Below, in pieces: positions 33,846-43,051 of a DNA stretch of 64,000 bases. The position numbers were made by a program, and so were the translations under genes. Source of the stretch: Flavobacterium inviolabile (GTDB lineage Bacteria; Bacteroidota; Bacteroidia; Flavobacteriales; Flavobacteriaceae); NCBI RefSeq assembly GCF_013389455.1, contig NZ_CP058278.1:3720001-3784000 (forward strand), written 5' to 3'. The notes beneath the pieces were generated by a model. That model was not told the DNA's origin, made no database searches, and worked only from the letters and a program-made list of their open reading frames with translations. The first letter of the stretch is position 1. Each line of letters starts with the position of its first letter.

Positions 33846-34319
33846 ATGAATATAAAGCTTCTTGCTATTGGCAAAACCGACAACAAGTCCCTGCAGATTT
33901 TAATTGACGATTATATCAAACGTTTATCGTTTTATATCAAATTTGACCTGGAGATCATTCCGGATATCAAAAATGTCAAAAATCTATCAGAAAGCCAGCA
34001 AAAAGAAAAAGAAGGTGAACTGATATTAGCGCGGCTTTCGGCAACCGATCAGCTGATTTTACTGGATGAAAACGGAAAAACGTTTTCCAGTGTCGGTTTT
34101 TCCGAAGAGTTGCAGAAAAAGATGAATTCCGGTGTTAAAACCTTAGTATTCGTTATTGGCGGTCCTTACGGATTTTCCGAAACAGTTTACAAAAAAGCAC
34201 AGGGAAAGATATCGCTTTCTTCCATGACCTTTTCGCATCAAATGGTGCGCCTGTTCTTTATTGAGCAATTGTACAGGGGTTTTACCATTTTACGCAACGA
34301 GCCATATCACCATCAATAA
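33846..34319 (+). CDS. rlmH: 23S rRNA pseudouridine(1915)-N3 methyltransferase
   Basis: 157 residues, full length. A SPOUT (knotted) methyltransferase that methylates pseudouridine 1915 in helix 69 of 23S rRNA. The SAM pocket is FVIGGPYGFSE (about 103-113) and the C-terminal knot is MTFSHQMVRLFFIEQLYRG, ending NEPYHHQ, a close match to E. coli RlmH. The last 7 bp overlap the convergent lipoprotein gene at 34313 without a terminator between them. Confidence 0.95.
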   Translation: MNIKLLAIGKTDNKSLQILIDDYIKRLSFYIKFDLEIIPDIKNVKNLSESQQKEKEGELILARLSATDQLILLDENGKTFSSVGFSEELQKKMNSGVKTLVFVIGGPYGFSETVYKKAQGKISLSSMTFSHQMVRLFFIEQLYRGFTILRNEPYHHQ

Positions 34320-34957
34320 ACATACTCCTTAGCCGAAAACGTAACATTGTTCAGTTTTAAACCAGCCAGGAATATTTTATCGGTTATATAAAATTCATAC
34401 GGTAGTTCTTTGTCAAAATGCAGGTAAATAACAATGGGTTTGTCACTGTAAAAATGCTGCAGGCTTTCTTTAAAGGTTGACAGTTTCAAATCACTGCCGT
34501 TACAGGTCAGCTTATTGTGTTTGTCAAATCTTACAATCAGAGTAGCCGCCTGCTGGTCTTCAAATTCTTTTTGTTTTTCCAGAGAATAAACCACTTGGGT
34601 AAAAGGAATAAACGCCATATTCTTACCGATACTGTCGGCATACGAATAATAGTTTTCCTTTTTGTCTTTACCGCTTTGCTGCCCTTTTCTGTTTTGCAGT
34701 TTGATCACTTCCGGCAACACCTGTTTCAACGGAAGACGCTTGTCTACATTGAATACCCAGTTTGTAGTGGAAATAATGGTCTGTTTGTCTACTTCGGCTA
34801 TCGTATCGTTGCCTTTCTTCTGGAATAAAATATAAATCGGAGAAATATCTTCGATATCCTTAACCAGTGTTGTATTCGATTTGGGTAACAAAATCTCTTT
34901 GTCCTTTCCGCAGGACAACAACATCAAAAACGCTAAAATCATTCCGTATTTCATCAT
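34313..34957 (-). CDS. Lipoprotein, unknown function
   Basis: 214 residues. Signal ends in lipobox LLSC (Cys16) followed by GKDKE. The mature part is mixed alpha/beta with no motif I recognise, and an aromatic-rich C-terminus. It starts 3 bp after the folP stop, so it is expressed with folP, and its C-terminal codons overlap the end of rlmH on the other strand. Related proteins follow folP in other Flavobacteriaceae, from memory. Confidence 0.8.
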   Translation of the reverse strand: MMKYGMILAFLMLLSCGKDKEILLPKSNTTLVKDIEDISPIYILFQKKGNDTIAEVDKQTIISTTNWVFNVDKRLPLKQVLPEVIKLQNRKGQQSGKDKKENYYSYADSIGKNMAFIPFTQVVYSLEKQKEFEDQQAATLIVRFDKHNKLTCNGSDLKLSTFKESLQHFYSDKPIVIYLHFDKELPYEFYITDKIFLAGLKLNNVTFSAKEYVY

Positions 34958-34960
34958 ATC

Positions 34961-35782
34961 TTATTGTATTTTACCAACCAGTTGTATGCATTCCATTGCT
35001 TCTTTAACATCGTGAACCCTCAGGATTTTTGCTCCTTTCAGCAGGGAAACCGTATTCAAAACGGTAGTTCCGTTCAATGATTCCGCTGGAGTAGTATCCA
35101 ATGTTTTATAAATCATCGATTTCCGGGATATTGCCGATACTAAAGGTAATTCTAAAATCCGGAATAATTCCAGTTTTTGCAGTACTTCATAATTTTGTTC
35201 CACGGTCTTGGCAAAACCGAAACCGGGATCAATAATAATATCGTTTATGCCCAGACTTCTGGCCCGGGCTATCCTTTCGGAAAAATACAGCAGCATTTCC
35301 TTCACAATATCGTTATACTCCGTTAGCGAATGCATCGTTTGCGGCGTACCCCGCATGTGCATCATGATATACGGAACCTGTAAGGCTGCCGCCGTTTCCA
35401 GCATTTTTTCGTCCAGCAAACCGCCGGATATATCGTTAATGATTGCAGCACCATGTGCCACACCTGCTTCGGCTACTTTAGCCCGGAAAGTATCTATAGA
35501 AAGTATTGCTTCCGGAAACCGGCTGGTAATTAAACGAACCACCGGAACAATACGGTCAATTTCTTCCTGTTCTGTTACAAAATTGGCATTCGGACGGGAC
35601 GAATAGGCACCGATATCAATAAACGTTGCGCCTTCAGTAAACATCTTATCTACCTGATTTAAAAAATCAGCGTCGCTTTTATATTTTCCACCGTCAAAAA
35701 ACGAATCGGGCGTACTGTTTAAAATCCCCATACATTTCGGGGAAGTCAAATCAATAAGTTTACCTTTACAGTTGATTGTCAT
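34961..35782 (-). CDS. folP: Dihydropteroate synthase
   Basis: 273 residues. Joins p-aminobenzoate to 6-hydroxymethyl-dihydropterin pyrophosphate in folate synthesis and is the target of sulfonamides. TIM-barrel signatures are MGILNSTPDSFFDGGKY (18-34), FIDIGAYSSRP (about 55-65), IINDISGG, and DPGFGFAKTVEQNYE (about 187-201). The phosphate-binding and PABA loops look intact. Followed by the lipoprotein gene after 3 bp; divergent from the DUF1599 gene. Confidence 0.96.
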   Translation of the reverse strand: MTINCKGKLIDLTSPKCMGILNSTPDSFFDGGKYKSDADFLNQVDKMFTEGATFIDIGAYSSRPNANFVTEQEEIDRIVPVVRLITSRFPEAILSIDTFRAKVAEAGVAHGAAIINDISGGLLDEKMLETAAALQVPYIMMHMRGTPQTMHSLTEYNDIVKEMLLYFSERIARARSLGINDIIIDPGFGFAKTVEQNYEVLQKLELFRILELPLVSAISRKSMIYKTLDTTPAESLNGTTVLNTVSLLKGAKILRVHDVKEAMECIQLVGKIQ

Positions 35783-35855
35783 TTAATTACAATTTGATTT
35801 CAGGAAAGAAAGGCCGTTCCGGATTTAGTATTTCCTTTCGTCTGAAAAAAATCCT

Positions 35856-35863
35856 TATTTTTG
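35856..35863 (+). promoter_or_regulatory. Promoter -7 element of DUF1599 gene
   Basis: TATTTTTG, exact consensus, 30 bp before the ATG at 35894. It overlaps a TTG at 35861 that is therefore not the start. Confidence 0.5.
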
Positions 35864-35893
35864 AAAAAATTATCATACAAAGATATACAGAAA

Positions 35894-36436
35894 ATGAGCA
35901 ATACTTCTCAGGAATTTGATAAGGTTATTACAATTTGCAGAAATCTATACAGCAATAAGATGAAAGATTACGGAAGTGCGTGGCGTATATTGCGTTTGCC
36001 TTCCCTGACCGATCAGATTTTTATTAAAGCCCAGCGAATCCGCAGTCTTCAGGAAAATGAGGTTCGAAAAGTCAATGAAGATGAAACCTCCGAATTTATC
36101 GGAATCATCAACTATTCGATTATGGCTTTGATTCAGCTGGATTTAGGCGTTGCCGACCAGCCGGACCTGGATGTTGACAAAGCGGTTGTCCTGTATGATG
36201 AAAAAGTAAAGATCTGCAAAGAACTGATGGAAGCCAAAAATCACGATTATGGTGAAGCGTGGCGCGATTTGCGGGTGAGCTCGTTAACCGATTTGATTTT
36301 ACAGAAACTGCTGCGTGTGAAGCAGATTGAAGACAACAAAGGTAAAACACTGGTTTCCGAAGGTATTGATGCCAATTACCAGGACATGTTGAACTATGCT
36401 GTTTTTGCGTTAATCCATTTGGGAAAAGCAGCTTAA
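35894..36436 (+). CDS. DUF1599 domain protein (two repeats)
   Basis: 180 residues from the ATG at 35894. Two related halves are visible: KMKDYGSAWRILRLPSLTDQI in the first and AKNHDYGEAWRDLRVSSLTDLI in the second, so the protein is an internal duplication. DUF1599 is a small family of Bacteroidota of unknown function, possibly nucleotide-related. It lies between folP (divergent) and the BT_3928 gene, an arrangement I recall from other Bacteroidota. Confidence 0.88.
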   Translation: MSNTSQEFDKVITICRNLYSNKMKDYGSAWRILRLPSLTDQIFIKAQRIRSLQENEVRKVNEDETSEFIGIINYSIMALIQLDLGVADQPDLDVDKAVVLYDEKVKICKELMEAKNHDYGEAWRDLRVSSLTDLILQKLLRVKQIEDNKGKTLVSEGIDANYQDMLNYAVFALIHLGKAA

Positions 36437-36497
36437 AACGGATGGCTTTACAATGCCTTCCAAATCCAACCGAATACACTAATTTTTAGATACCGTT

Positions 36498-37598
36498 ATG
36501 AAATATTTAGTTTCCTTTTCACGCCTGTTCGTCGGCATTTTATTTATCATATCCGGCTTAATAAAACTAAACGACCCTATGGGGTTTTCCTTCAAGCTGG
36601 AAGAATATTTTGCTGAGAATGTCCTGAATATGCCTTTCCTGATTCCCTACGCTTTAATCATTGCCGTTTTTGTAGTGGTTTTTGAAGTGGTTCTGGGTAT
36701 CGCGCTGCTTCTGGGCTTTAAACCGAAGTTTACCATGTGGAGTTTGCTACTCATGATTGTCTTCTTTACTTTCCTGACCTTCTACTCTGCTTATTTCAAC
36801 AAGGTAACCGATTGCGGTTGTTTTGGAGATGCCCTGAAACTGACACCGTGGGAATCCTTTACTAAAGATATTGTACTGTTAGTATTCATCCTGATTTTAT
36901 TCTTTAACCAGAAACTGATCAAACCGCTGTTTAGCAGTACTGTTGGTGCACTAACCGTATTTGTGAGCTATTCGCTGTGTTTGTTTATGGGGTATTACGT
37001 ACTGAACCATTTACCGTTAAAAGATTTCAGAGCCTATAAAGTAGGAACCAACATTCAGAAAGGAATGGAAATTCCGGAAGGCGCTCCACAATCGGTTTAT
37101 GAAATGAATTTTGTGTACAAAGTAAACGGAGCGGAACAGACTTTTACAGACAAACAGCTGATGAGCCTGCCGGCTGGTGCCGAATTTGTTCGTCGTGACG
37201 ATAAACTGATCTCTAAAGGATACGAACCGCCTATTCACGATTTTTCCATTGAAAAAGACGGGGAGAATTTTACCGAAGCCATGCTGAACGAGCCAAAACT
37301 GATTATGTTTATTTCTTATGATCTGACCAAAGCAAATGCGGAAGGCTTAAAAAGAGTGGAAGCATTCTCTAAAGAAGCGGCAGCAAAAGGCTATAAAGTT
37401 ATTGGTATGACTGCTTCAAATGATGAAACGATCCAAAAAGCAAAAGCCGATAACAAATTAACATTTGACTATTATTTCTGTGACGGTACCGCTTTAAAAA
37501 CAATTGAAAGAGCGAACCCGAGCATTGTTGTTCTCGAAAAAGGAACCATCGTACAGAAACTGCACTGGAATGACATTGCCGATGTTGTTTTGAAATAA
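36498..37598 (+). CDS. BT_3928 family protein: DoxX-like membrane plus thioredoxin-like domain
   Basis: 366 residues. The first 165 residues hold about four or five membrane helices with a MauE/DoxX-like start (LFVGILFIISGLIKLNDPMG) and FNKVTDCGCFGDALKL, whose CGC is a redox motif candidate. After a linker, residues about 235-366 look like a thioredoxin fold without CxxC (LIMFISYDLTKANAEGLKRV). In Bacteroidota this family sits by tpiA and folP, as here. Its role is probably in envelope redox or quinone-linked chemistry, inferred from the fold only. Confidence 0.85.
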   Translation: MKYLVSFSRLFVGILFIISGLIKLNDPMGFSFKLEEYFAENVLNMPFLIPYALIIAVFVVVFEVVLGIALLLGFKPKFTMWSLLLMIVFFTFLTFYSAYFNKVTDCGCFGDALKLTPWESFTKDIVLLVFILILFFNQKLIKPLFSSTVGALTVFVSYSLCLFMGYYVLNHLPLKDFRAYKVGTNIQKGMEIPEGAPQSVYEMNFVYKVNGAEQTFTDKQLMSLPAGAEFVRRDDKLISKGYEPPIHDFSIEKDGENFTEAMLNEPKLIMFISYDLTKANAEGLKRVEAFSKEAAAKGYKVIGMTASNDETIQKAKADNKLTFDYYFCDGTALKTIERANPSIVVLEKGTIVQKLHWNDIADVVLK

Positions 37599-37610
37599 AA
37601 CAGCATTTAC

Positions 37611-38687
37611 ATGATACAATACCTGTTCCATAAAATCGGATATGCACTGTTAACACTTTTCGGAGTGATAACAGTCATATTCTTTTTATTCAATGTCCTG
37701 CCCGGCGATCCGGCACGAATGATGCTCGATCAGAATGAAAATTCAGAGCAGCTGGCGCTGGTTAAAAAGAAATACGGTTTCGACAAACCGGTTGGAACAC
37801 AATACCTTTACTATCTGAACGACTTGTCCCCCATTTCGTTTCACAGCAAAAACAGCGATGAATACACCTTCCTTTCCGAAGGAAAATACAATGCTGTTTC
37901 CCTGTTTGCCATTGGCAGCAACCAGGTGGTTTTAAAAACCCCTTATTTAAGGGAAAGTTTCCAGAAAAGCGGAAAAAAAGTATCGCAGGTTATCGGAGAT
38001 ACCCTGCCCAATACGGCAGTTCTGGCTTTCTTTGCCATTGTGATCGCGATCGTTATCGGAATCATACTGGGTGTGGTTTCCGCCATTTATAAAGATACCT
38101 GGCTGGATCGTTTTATTGCTTTGGTGAGCACTTTAGGAATGAGTATTCCTTCTTTTTTCAGTGCTATCTTATTTGCCTGGTTTTTTGGTTTTCTGCTGCA
38201 CCGTTATACGCATTTAAACATGACCGGAAGCCTGTATGAAGTAGACGATTTTGGAAACGGAACTTACATTCAGTGGAAAAACATTATACTGCCGGCTGTT
38301 GTTTTAGGAATCCGCCCTTTGGGTGTTGTGATTCAGCTGATGCGAAACTCTTTGCTGGAAGTCATGAGCCAGGATTACATCCGTACCGCCCGTGCCAAAG
38401 GTTTAAGTGAAATCCGCATTATCCGGAAACACGCGCTGAAAAACGCTTTAAATCCGGTAGTTACCGCTATATCCGGCTGGTTTGCCTCCATGTTGGCCGG
38501 AGCCGTTTTTGTCGAATATATCTTCGGATGGAACGGTCTTGGAAAAGAAATTGTTGATGCCCTGAATACCCTGGATTTACCGGTAATTATGGGTGCTGTT
38601 CTGGTTATTGCGGCAACTTTTGTCGTGATCAACATCCTGGTAGACATCATTTATGCTTATCTGGATCCGAAAATCAAATTACAATAA
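37611..38687 (+). CDS. ABC transporter permease, DppB/OppB type
   Basis: 358 residues, six membrane helices. The N-terminal FGVITVIFFLFNVLPGDPARMMLDQ (about 18-42) is typical of DppB-like permeases; an extended periplasmic loop of about 60 residues follows the first helix. The EAA region is LEVMSQDYIRTARAKGLSEIRIIRKHALKNAL near 260-290. No second permease (DppC), ATPase or binding protein is in this window, so the rest of the transporter is elsewhere. The substrate is unknown. 12 bp after the BT_3928 gene. Confidence 0.9.
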   Translation: MIQYLFHKIGYALLTLFGVITVIFFLFNVLPGDPARMMLDQNENSEQLALVKKKYGFDKPVGTQYLYYLNDLSPISFHSKNSDEYTFLSEGKYNAVSLFAIGSNQVVLKTPYLRESFQKSGKKVSQVIGDTLPNTAVLAFFAIVIAIVIGIILGVVSAIYKDTWLDRFIALVSTLGMSIPSFFSAILFAWFFGFLLHRYTHLNMTGSLYEVDDFGNGTYIQWKNIILPAVVLGIRPLGVVIQLMRNSLLEVMSQDYIRTARAKGLSEIRIIRKHALKNALNPVVTAISGWFASMLAGAVFVEYIFGWNGLGKEIVDALNTLDLPVIMGAVLVIAATFVVINILVDIIYAYLDPKIKLQ

Positions 38688-38747
38688 CATTTTCTTCACA
38701 TAAGATTTTATACTTTTATAGCTGAAATAAATTTTAAACCCCATTTT

Positions 38748-39248
38748 ATGAGAAACATAATTGCCTTCGTTTTAACTTTGTTTATGACAATTGGCTGTAC
38801 CAATGCACAAACACCGAAAGAATTCTCCAAAGAGAGTCTGGATTACAAAATGGTTACCCCGGAGGGTAGCGAGATCAGCTTTAAAGATGTTTTAAAGAAA
38901 TACAAAGGCAAAACCGTAGTGGTTGACGTTTGGGCTTCCTGGTGCCCGGACTGTATTAAAGGCATGCCGAAAGTGGTGAACCTACAAAATGAATTTACAG
39001 ATGTAGTGTACCTTTTCATTTCTGCCGATAAAACACCGGAAGCCTGGAAAAAAGGTATTGAAAAATACAATGTAAAAGGTGAACACTACCTGTTAACCGA
39101 CGGTATGAAAGGTGCTTTTGGCAAATCGATAAAACTGGACTGGATTCCCCGCTATATGGTAGTGGACAAAAAAGGAAAAATTGCGTTATTCAAAGCTATT
39201 GAAGCTGACGATGAAACGCTGATTACGACATTAAAAACTTTAAAATAA
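38748..39248 (+). CDS. TlpA-like thioredoxin-fold protein
   Basis: 166 residues. An exported, TlpA/ResA-like thiol-disulfide oxidoreductase with active site WASWCPDC (Cys66, Cys69). The N-terminal signal ends TIGCTNAQ; Cys17 could be a lipobox Cys or the signal could be cleaved after Gln21. The cis-Pro loop IPRYMVVDKKGKI is present. The stop overlaps the tpiA start by one base (TAATG), so the genes are translationally coupled. Confidence 0.92.
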   Translation: MRNIIAFVLTLFMTIGCTNAQTPKEFSKESLDYKMVTPEGSEISFKDVLKKYKGKTVVVDVWASWCPDCIKGMPKVVNLQNEFTDVVYLFISADKTPEAWKKGIEKYNVKGEHYLLTDGMKGAFGKSIKLDWIPRYMVVDKKGKIALFKAIEADDETLITTLKTLK

Positions 39249-40000
39249 TGAGACATAGTATTGTTGCAGGAAACTGGAAAATGCACAAAAATGCATTTGA
39301 AACCGAAGACTTATTAAACGAATTAATCGACAAACTTCCTGCTGATAAAGAGGTAGAGATTATTGTTGCGCCAACGTTTGTAAACCTGGCTTCGGCCGTG
39401 CAACATTTAGAATTCACCAATATTGGCGTGGCTGCACAAAACATGCACCAGGCTGAAGGTGGTGCTTTTACCGGCGAAATTTCTGCCGACATGTTAAAAA
39501 GCATCGGTGTGAGCACTGTGATACTGGGGCACTCCGAAAGACGTGCTTATTTCCATGAAACGGATGCGTTATTAGCCAATAAGGCCGATACAGCCTTAAA
39601 ACACGACATGCGTATTATTTTTTGTTTTGGAGAAGAACTAAAAGACCGCCAAAGCAAACAGCATTTCAATATTGTTGAAAACCAGCTGAAAGACGGTTTG
39701 TTCCATCTGGATGCCAAAGCCTGGGAAAACATTGTGCTGGCTTATGAGCCGGTTTGGGCTATCGGAACCGGAGAAACAGCAACACCGGATCAGGCTCAGG
39801 AAATGCACCAGTTTATCCGTCAGACCATAGCCGACAAATACGGCAAGGAAGTGGCAGAAAACGTATCTATTTTGTACGGTGGCAGCGTTAAACCTGAAAA
39901 TGCGAAAGAAATTTTCTCGAAACCGGATGTAGACGGCGGACTGATTGGCGGTGCGGCATTAAAAGCTGACGATTTTGCAGCAATAGCCAGCGCGGTATAA
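39248..40000 (+). CDS. tpiA: Triose-phosphate isomerase
   Basis: 250 residues, full length. Interconverts dihydroxyacetone phosphate and glyceraldehyde-3-phosphate. GNWKMHKN (8-15; Lys11), LGHSERR around residue 94-100 with the catalytic His, and AYEPVWAIGTG around 163-173 with the catalytic Glu followed by loop 6, and YGGSVKPEN are all intact. Ends before a strong terminator. Confidence 0.98.
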   Translation: MRHSIVAGNWKMHKNAFETEDLLNELIDKLPADKEVEIIVAPTFVNLASAVQHLEFTNIGVAAQNMHQAEGGAFTGEISADMLKSIGVSTVILGHSERRAYFHETDALLANKADTALKHDMRIIFCFGEELKDRQSKQHFNIVENQLKDGLFHLDAKAWENIVLAYEPVWAIGTGETATPDQAQEMHQFIRQTIADKYGKEVAENVSILYGGSVKPENAKEIFSKPDVDGGLIGGAALKADDFAAIASAV

Positions 40001-40024
40001 AGGCCACTCAAAATACAATATTAA

Positions 40025-40055
40025 AAAACACTCGTTATTCGCGAGTGTTTTTTTT
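40025..40055 (+). terminator. Terminator after tpiA
   Basis: Stem AAACACTCG / CGAGTGTTT with a T8 run. Confidence 0.88.
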
Positions 40056-40149
40056 CGTTATTTCTACATATAAATCAATATGTTATGAAATTTTATATCC
40101 TATATTTGGTGCTTTAGTTATTATCCTCAATTAATCCTAAAATCCAAAC

Positions 40150-41592
40150 ATGAAAAAAATTATTCTTCTCCTTCTTTTATGCCCCCTGATTTCTTTTTCC
40201 CAAAAGATCAAAACAAAAAAAGACCGTGTTCTGATTGATGAAAAAGAAGTTGCCATCCTGAAAGATCAGGTTCGTGACCAGTATGAATTATTCGACTTAA
40301 ACGGCGTAAAACAATTTACCGTGGAATACAAAGGTATGTCGGAAGGGCAAACCATTATCAACCAATGGCTGCTTGTTACTTCTGCCGACGGTTCCCAGCA
40401 AACAGAAATCCCTTATGAGGTATTGATCAATTCGTTGAGCCCAACGAAAATAGTACTGCATTTACTAACTGTCAAGTACGGCTTATTTGACGCTAACGGT
40501 TTCAACAAACAGAAAATAGAGGCTTTCTTTGCCACGAAAAGAGAAAGCATCAGCGATAAATCCCTGAAAGCAAAAGTAGAAGCGGTGGCTTCCAAAAAAG
40601 ACAAACAGGATAAAATAGCCCGATACAAACCTTTTGTTAAAAACGACGGTACGATCCTTTTTGGCGGAACAGCCGGTACCACTATTGTAGGAAAAGCAAT
40701 TTCGTCTGGCTATACCGCTTTTGGCAGCAATAACACCATCAGCATTTACGATCTGGACAACGTTCTGGTGGCGACGGCTAATGCTACCGGTAATGCCAAT
40801 AATGATGTAAACGTAACCCTGTTTAACGACAGTAAGTTTACCTATCAGGCAGAAAAGCGTTTTGGACCCGATAATACCATTTTCATTAAAGACCTTGTAG
40901 GCGAACTGGTTTACCGCGATATTACTTTAGGACATCAGGCGAAAACCTACAACCGCAACCTGATGAATGAAAAAATAAAGCTGGCGAAAGACAGAAGTAA
41001 AAACATTTACAACGTGAAAGGTTATGCCATTGATGAAAAAGGGGTAAAATACAGCGGTACGTTAACCGCCCAGTTTGAAAAACTGGATATTAACCAGACC
41101 GGCGATACCCAGGTAGTGGATGCTATTGACAATTATGGTAAAAACGTTTCGGTTAAATACCTGAATGAAAAAGGAAAAGAGCGTACCATTACCCTATCGG
41201 CAAAAGACAATACTACATTTTATGTTATCAATGAAGACGGTACCGAAACCCGTTACCAGGGCATGAAAGTAAAAGGGGATGCCATGAAAAAGTTATCGAA
41301 CGCGATGTCATTGGGTTTTAACAATGCTTATTTCTACAAAACTTTATACACCAGTAAAGACAACACTCTTTTGGTGGATCCGGTTGAAGAAGACCGTTTT
41401 GTAATCCGGTTAAAGAACAAGGATGTGGGTCAGATGATCGACAAAAGAAACAACGATAAATTGTCGACAGAACTGGCAGAATACCTGTCCGGTTGTAAAA
41501 AGTTAGCTGCAGAGATTAAAAATGGTGCTTTTGATTTGAAAAACACAGAAAATCTTATTAATATTGTTAACGAATACAATGATTGCAAATAA
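40150..41592 (+). CDS. Secreted protein, unknown function
   Basis: 480 residues. The signal peptide ends near residue 17 (ISFSQ). The mature protein is basic and beta-rich; a Gly/Thr-rich stretch AGTTIVGKAISSGYTAFGSNN (about 176-196) followed by IYDLDNVLVATANAT could be part of a repeated beta module. C-terminal ALTERNATION of charged helices includes two Cys (GCKKLAAEI and YNDCK). No motif is recognised and no type IX sorting domain is apparent. Monocistronic between terminators. Confidence 0.75.
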   Translation: MKKIILLLLLCPLISFSQKIKTKKDRVLIDEKEVAILKDQVRDQYELFDLNGVKQFTVEYKGMSEGQTIINQWLLVTSADGSQQTEIPYEVLINSLSPTKIVLHLLTVKYGLFDANGFNKQKIEAFFATKRESISDKSLKAKVEAVASKKDKQDKIARYKPFVKNDGTILFGGTAGTTIVGKAISSGYTAFGSNNTISIYDLDNVLVATANATGNANNDVNVTLFNDSKFTYQAEKRFGPDNTIFIKDLVGELVYRDITLGHQAKTYNRNLMNEKIKLAKDRSKNIYNVKGYAIDEKGVKYSGTLTAQFEKLDINQTGDTQVVDAIDNYGKNVSVKYLNEKGKERTITLSAKDNTTFYVINEDGTETRYQGMKVKGDAMKKLSNAMSLGFNNAYFYKTLYTSKDNTLLVDPVEEDRFVIRLKNKDVGQMIDKRNNDKLSTELAEYLSGCKKLAAEIKNGAFDLKNTENLINIVNEYNDCK

Positions 41593-41610
41593 AAAATTAA
41601 CACCCTCCTG

Positions 41611-41640
41611 AAAAACGCCCGTAAATACGGGCGTTTTTTA
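41611..41640. terminator. Bidirectional terminator
   Basis: Stem AAACGCCCGT / ACGGGCGTTT with flanking A and T runs, between the convergent secreted-protein genes. Confidence 0.88.
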
Positions 41641-41697
41641 TTAAAAATACAATTTCATTTATCGGAATTTCAGAAAACAAAAACCCTCGTTCCCTGT

Positions 41698-42408
41698 TTA
41701 TTCTGAGAAAAGGAAGAACGGTTTTTCAAAAGGGTTTTTCATCTGAAAATCTGCCGGCGGCAATGTGGCTTCCTTTTTTGTTTTATACAAGGCTATATTT
41801 TTTAGTGTAACGGCACCGTTAACCGCAAAACCAAATTTCCCTCCTGCTTTAAGAATCGCAGCCGTATCGGTATACACTATTACCGCTTCGTTATTAAGCC
41901 ATACAAACAGCTGGTTTCCGGCTTTTTGAATTTTCCAGTCCAGCCAGCGGTATTCCATCAGGAATTTCACCTTGGGAAGTTTCCCGATATTTCCGGTACT
42001 TTCGATATATCGTGTTGCAGGATGCTTATACAGCGAACGATCTTCTATCGCTACCCGGTCTTCAAGCTGGTTTAACAATATCCCCACATATTTTTCTTCG
42101 TGAAGGTTGGTAATCACTTCAAACAAATAGGCATTTGGATCGACTAAGGTCGAAAAGGTCAGGATATAATTCTCAGGTAATGTTTTATTACTGACCAGTA
42201 TAGCCCACTCTTTGTTTCGGGTTCCTATAACCGCCCCTTCTTTAACCTGCCAATCGCCATTTACTGTATTCCATTTTTTGCTAAGCTGCTGCTTTGTGAA
42301 GTTTTCCTGAAACACACTTCTGGTTTGTGCTCCGGTATTCTGTAAACCGGTAATCGCGAGTATCCAAAACAACAGGACGGCAATTTTATTGCTGCTTTTC
42401 ATTTTCAT
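41698..42408 (-). CDS. Secreted protein, lectin/glucanase-like fold suspected
   Basis: 236 residues. The signal peptide ends near residue 27 (NTGAQ). FQENFTKQQLSKKWNTVNGDW then KEGAVIGTRNK and, near the C-terminus, AGGKFGFAVNGAVTLKNIALYK follow the layout of DUF1080 / concanavalin-like jelly-roll domains, in which a 'wtv..G.W.v..g.l' start and a 'G.iGl...g....f.ni.l' end are conserved. Without the catalytic glutamates of known hydrolases I do not assign an enzyme activity. The start overlaps the upstream stop by 4 bp. Confidence 0.7.
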   Translation of the reverse strand: MKMKSSNKIAVLLFWILAITGLQNTGAQTRSVFQENFTKQQLSKKWNTVNGDWQVKEGAVIGTRNKEWAILVSNKTLPENYILTFSTLVDPNAYLFEVITNLHEEKYVGILLNQLEDRVAIEDRSLYKHPATRYIESTGNIGKLPKVKFLMEYRWLDWKIQKAGNQLFVWLNNEAVIVYTDTAAILKAGGKFGFAVNGAVTLKNIALYKTKKEATLPPADFQMKNPFEKPFFLFSE

Positions 42409-43010
42409 TGGGTATTGTTATTCTTTACCGGCCTAAGCAGGTATTTTTCTGCAAATGCGGTAATATCAAAATCTTTAAAGCTCAGGGTGCCACATTGTGT
42501 TTTAAAGATATTGCCGACTTCCGGCGAATAGAACCGCTCCAGGTATAACATTCCGTCATTTTGATCCGGGCTGAAAACAGCAAAAAACTGGCCTTTATTG
42601 AATACGTTGTAATAGATAACGATATCCTGATCCATACTCATTACGCCGCCTTCATTCGTTCCGCCAAAAGACGGCATCGGGCGGTATTCCCTGTTAAACA
42701 TCTTGTCGTTGTTTGCAATTTCCTTCAATGCTCCGTTTACGCGCTGTAACAACAGTGCTTTGGCTCCGCCTCCTTCCCTGACCTGTATGGACAGGTAGTA
42801 ATCCTGAAAACCACGCGGTGCATATCTCAGATAGGAAAGTCCAACATAACCTTTTGCGATATGCCTGTCAAGTATTGTTTTTGTATTTTCCTGTCCTAGT
42901 GTTTTATTCGCCGTAACCAAAAGCATCACCACCAGCAATAGTTGTATTGCAGTGCTTGAAAACACTACCGGAACGGTAAAAAAGCCGTTCCCGATTATTT
43001 CCTTCCTCAT
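42405..43010 (-). CDS. Secreted protein, unknown function
   Basis: 201 residues. A long N-terminus (about 40 residues) includes a hydrophobic stretch and ends NKTLGQ, consistent with an exported protein; the true start could be a downstream Met near residue 29. The mature part holds GLSYLRYAPRGFQDYYLSIQVREGGG and SFGGTNEGGVMSMDQDIVIYYN, with no match I recall. It is transcribed with the jelly-roll-like protein (4-bp overlap), and both lie downstream of the ATP-grasp gene by about 40 bp. Confidence 0.68.
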   Translation of the reverse strand: MRKEIIGNGFFTVPVVFSSTAIQLLLVVMLLVTANKTLGQENTKTILDRHIAKGYVGLSYLRYAPRGFQDYYLSIQVREGGGAKALLLQRVNGALKEIANNDKMFNREYRPMPSFGGTNEGGVMSMDQDIVIYYNVFNKGQFFAVFSPDQNDGMLYLERFYSPEVGNIFKTQCGTLSFKDFDITAFAEKYLLRPVKNNNTQ

Positions 43011-43051
43011 TATTATTCCTTTCCTTTTACTATAATTTAGACTGTGAGCAA

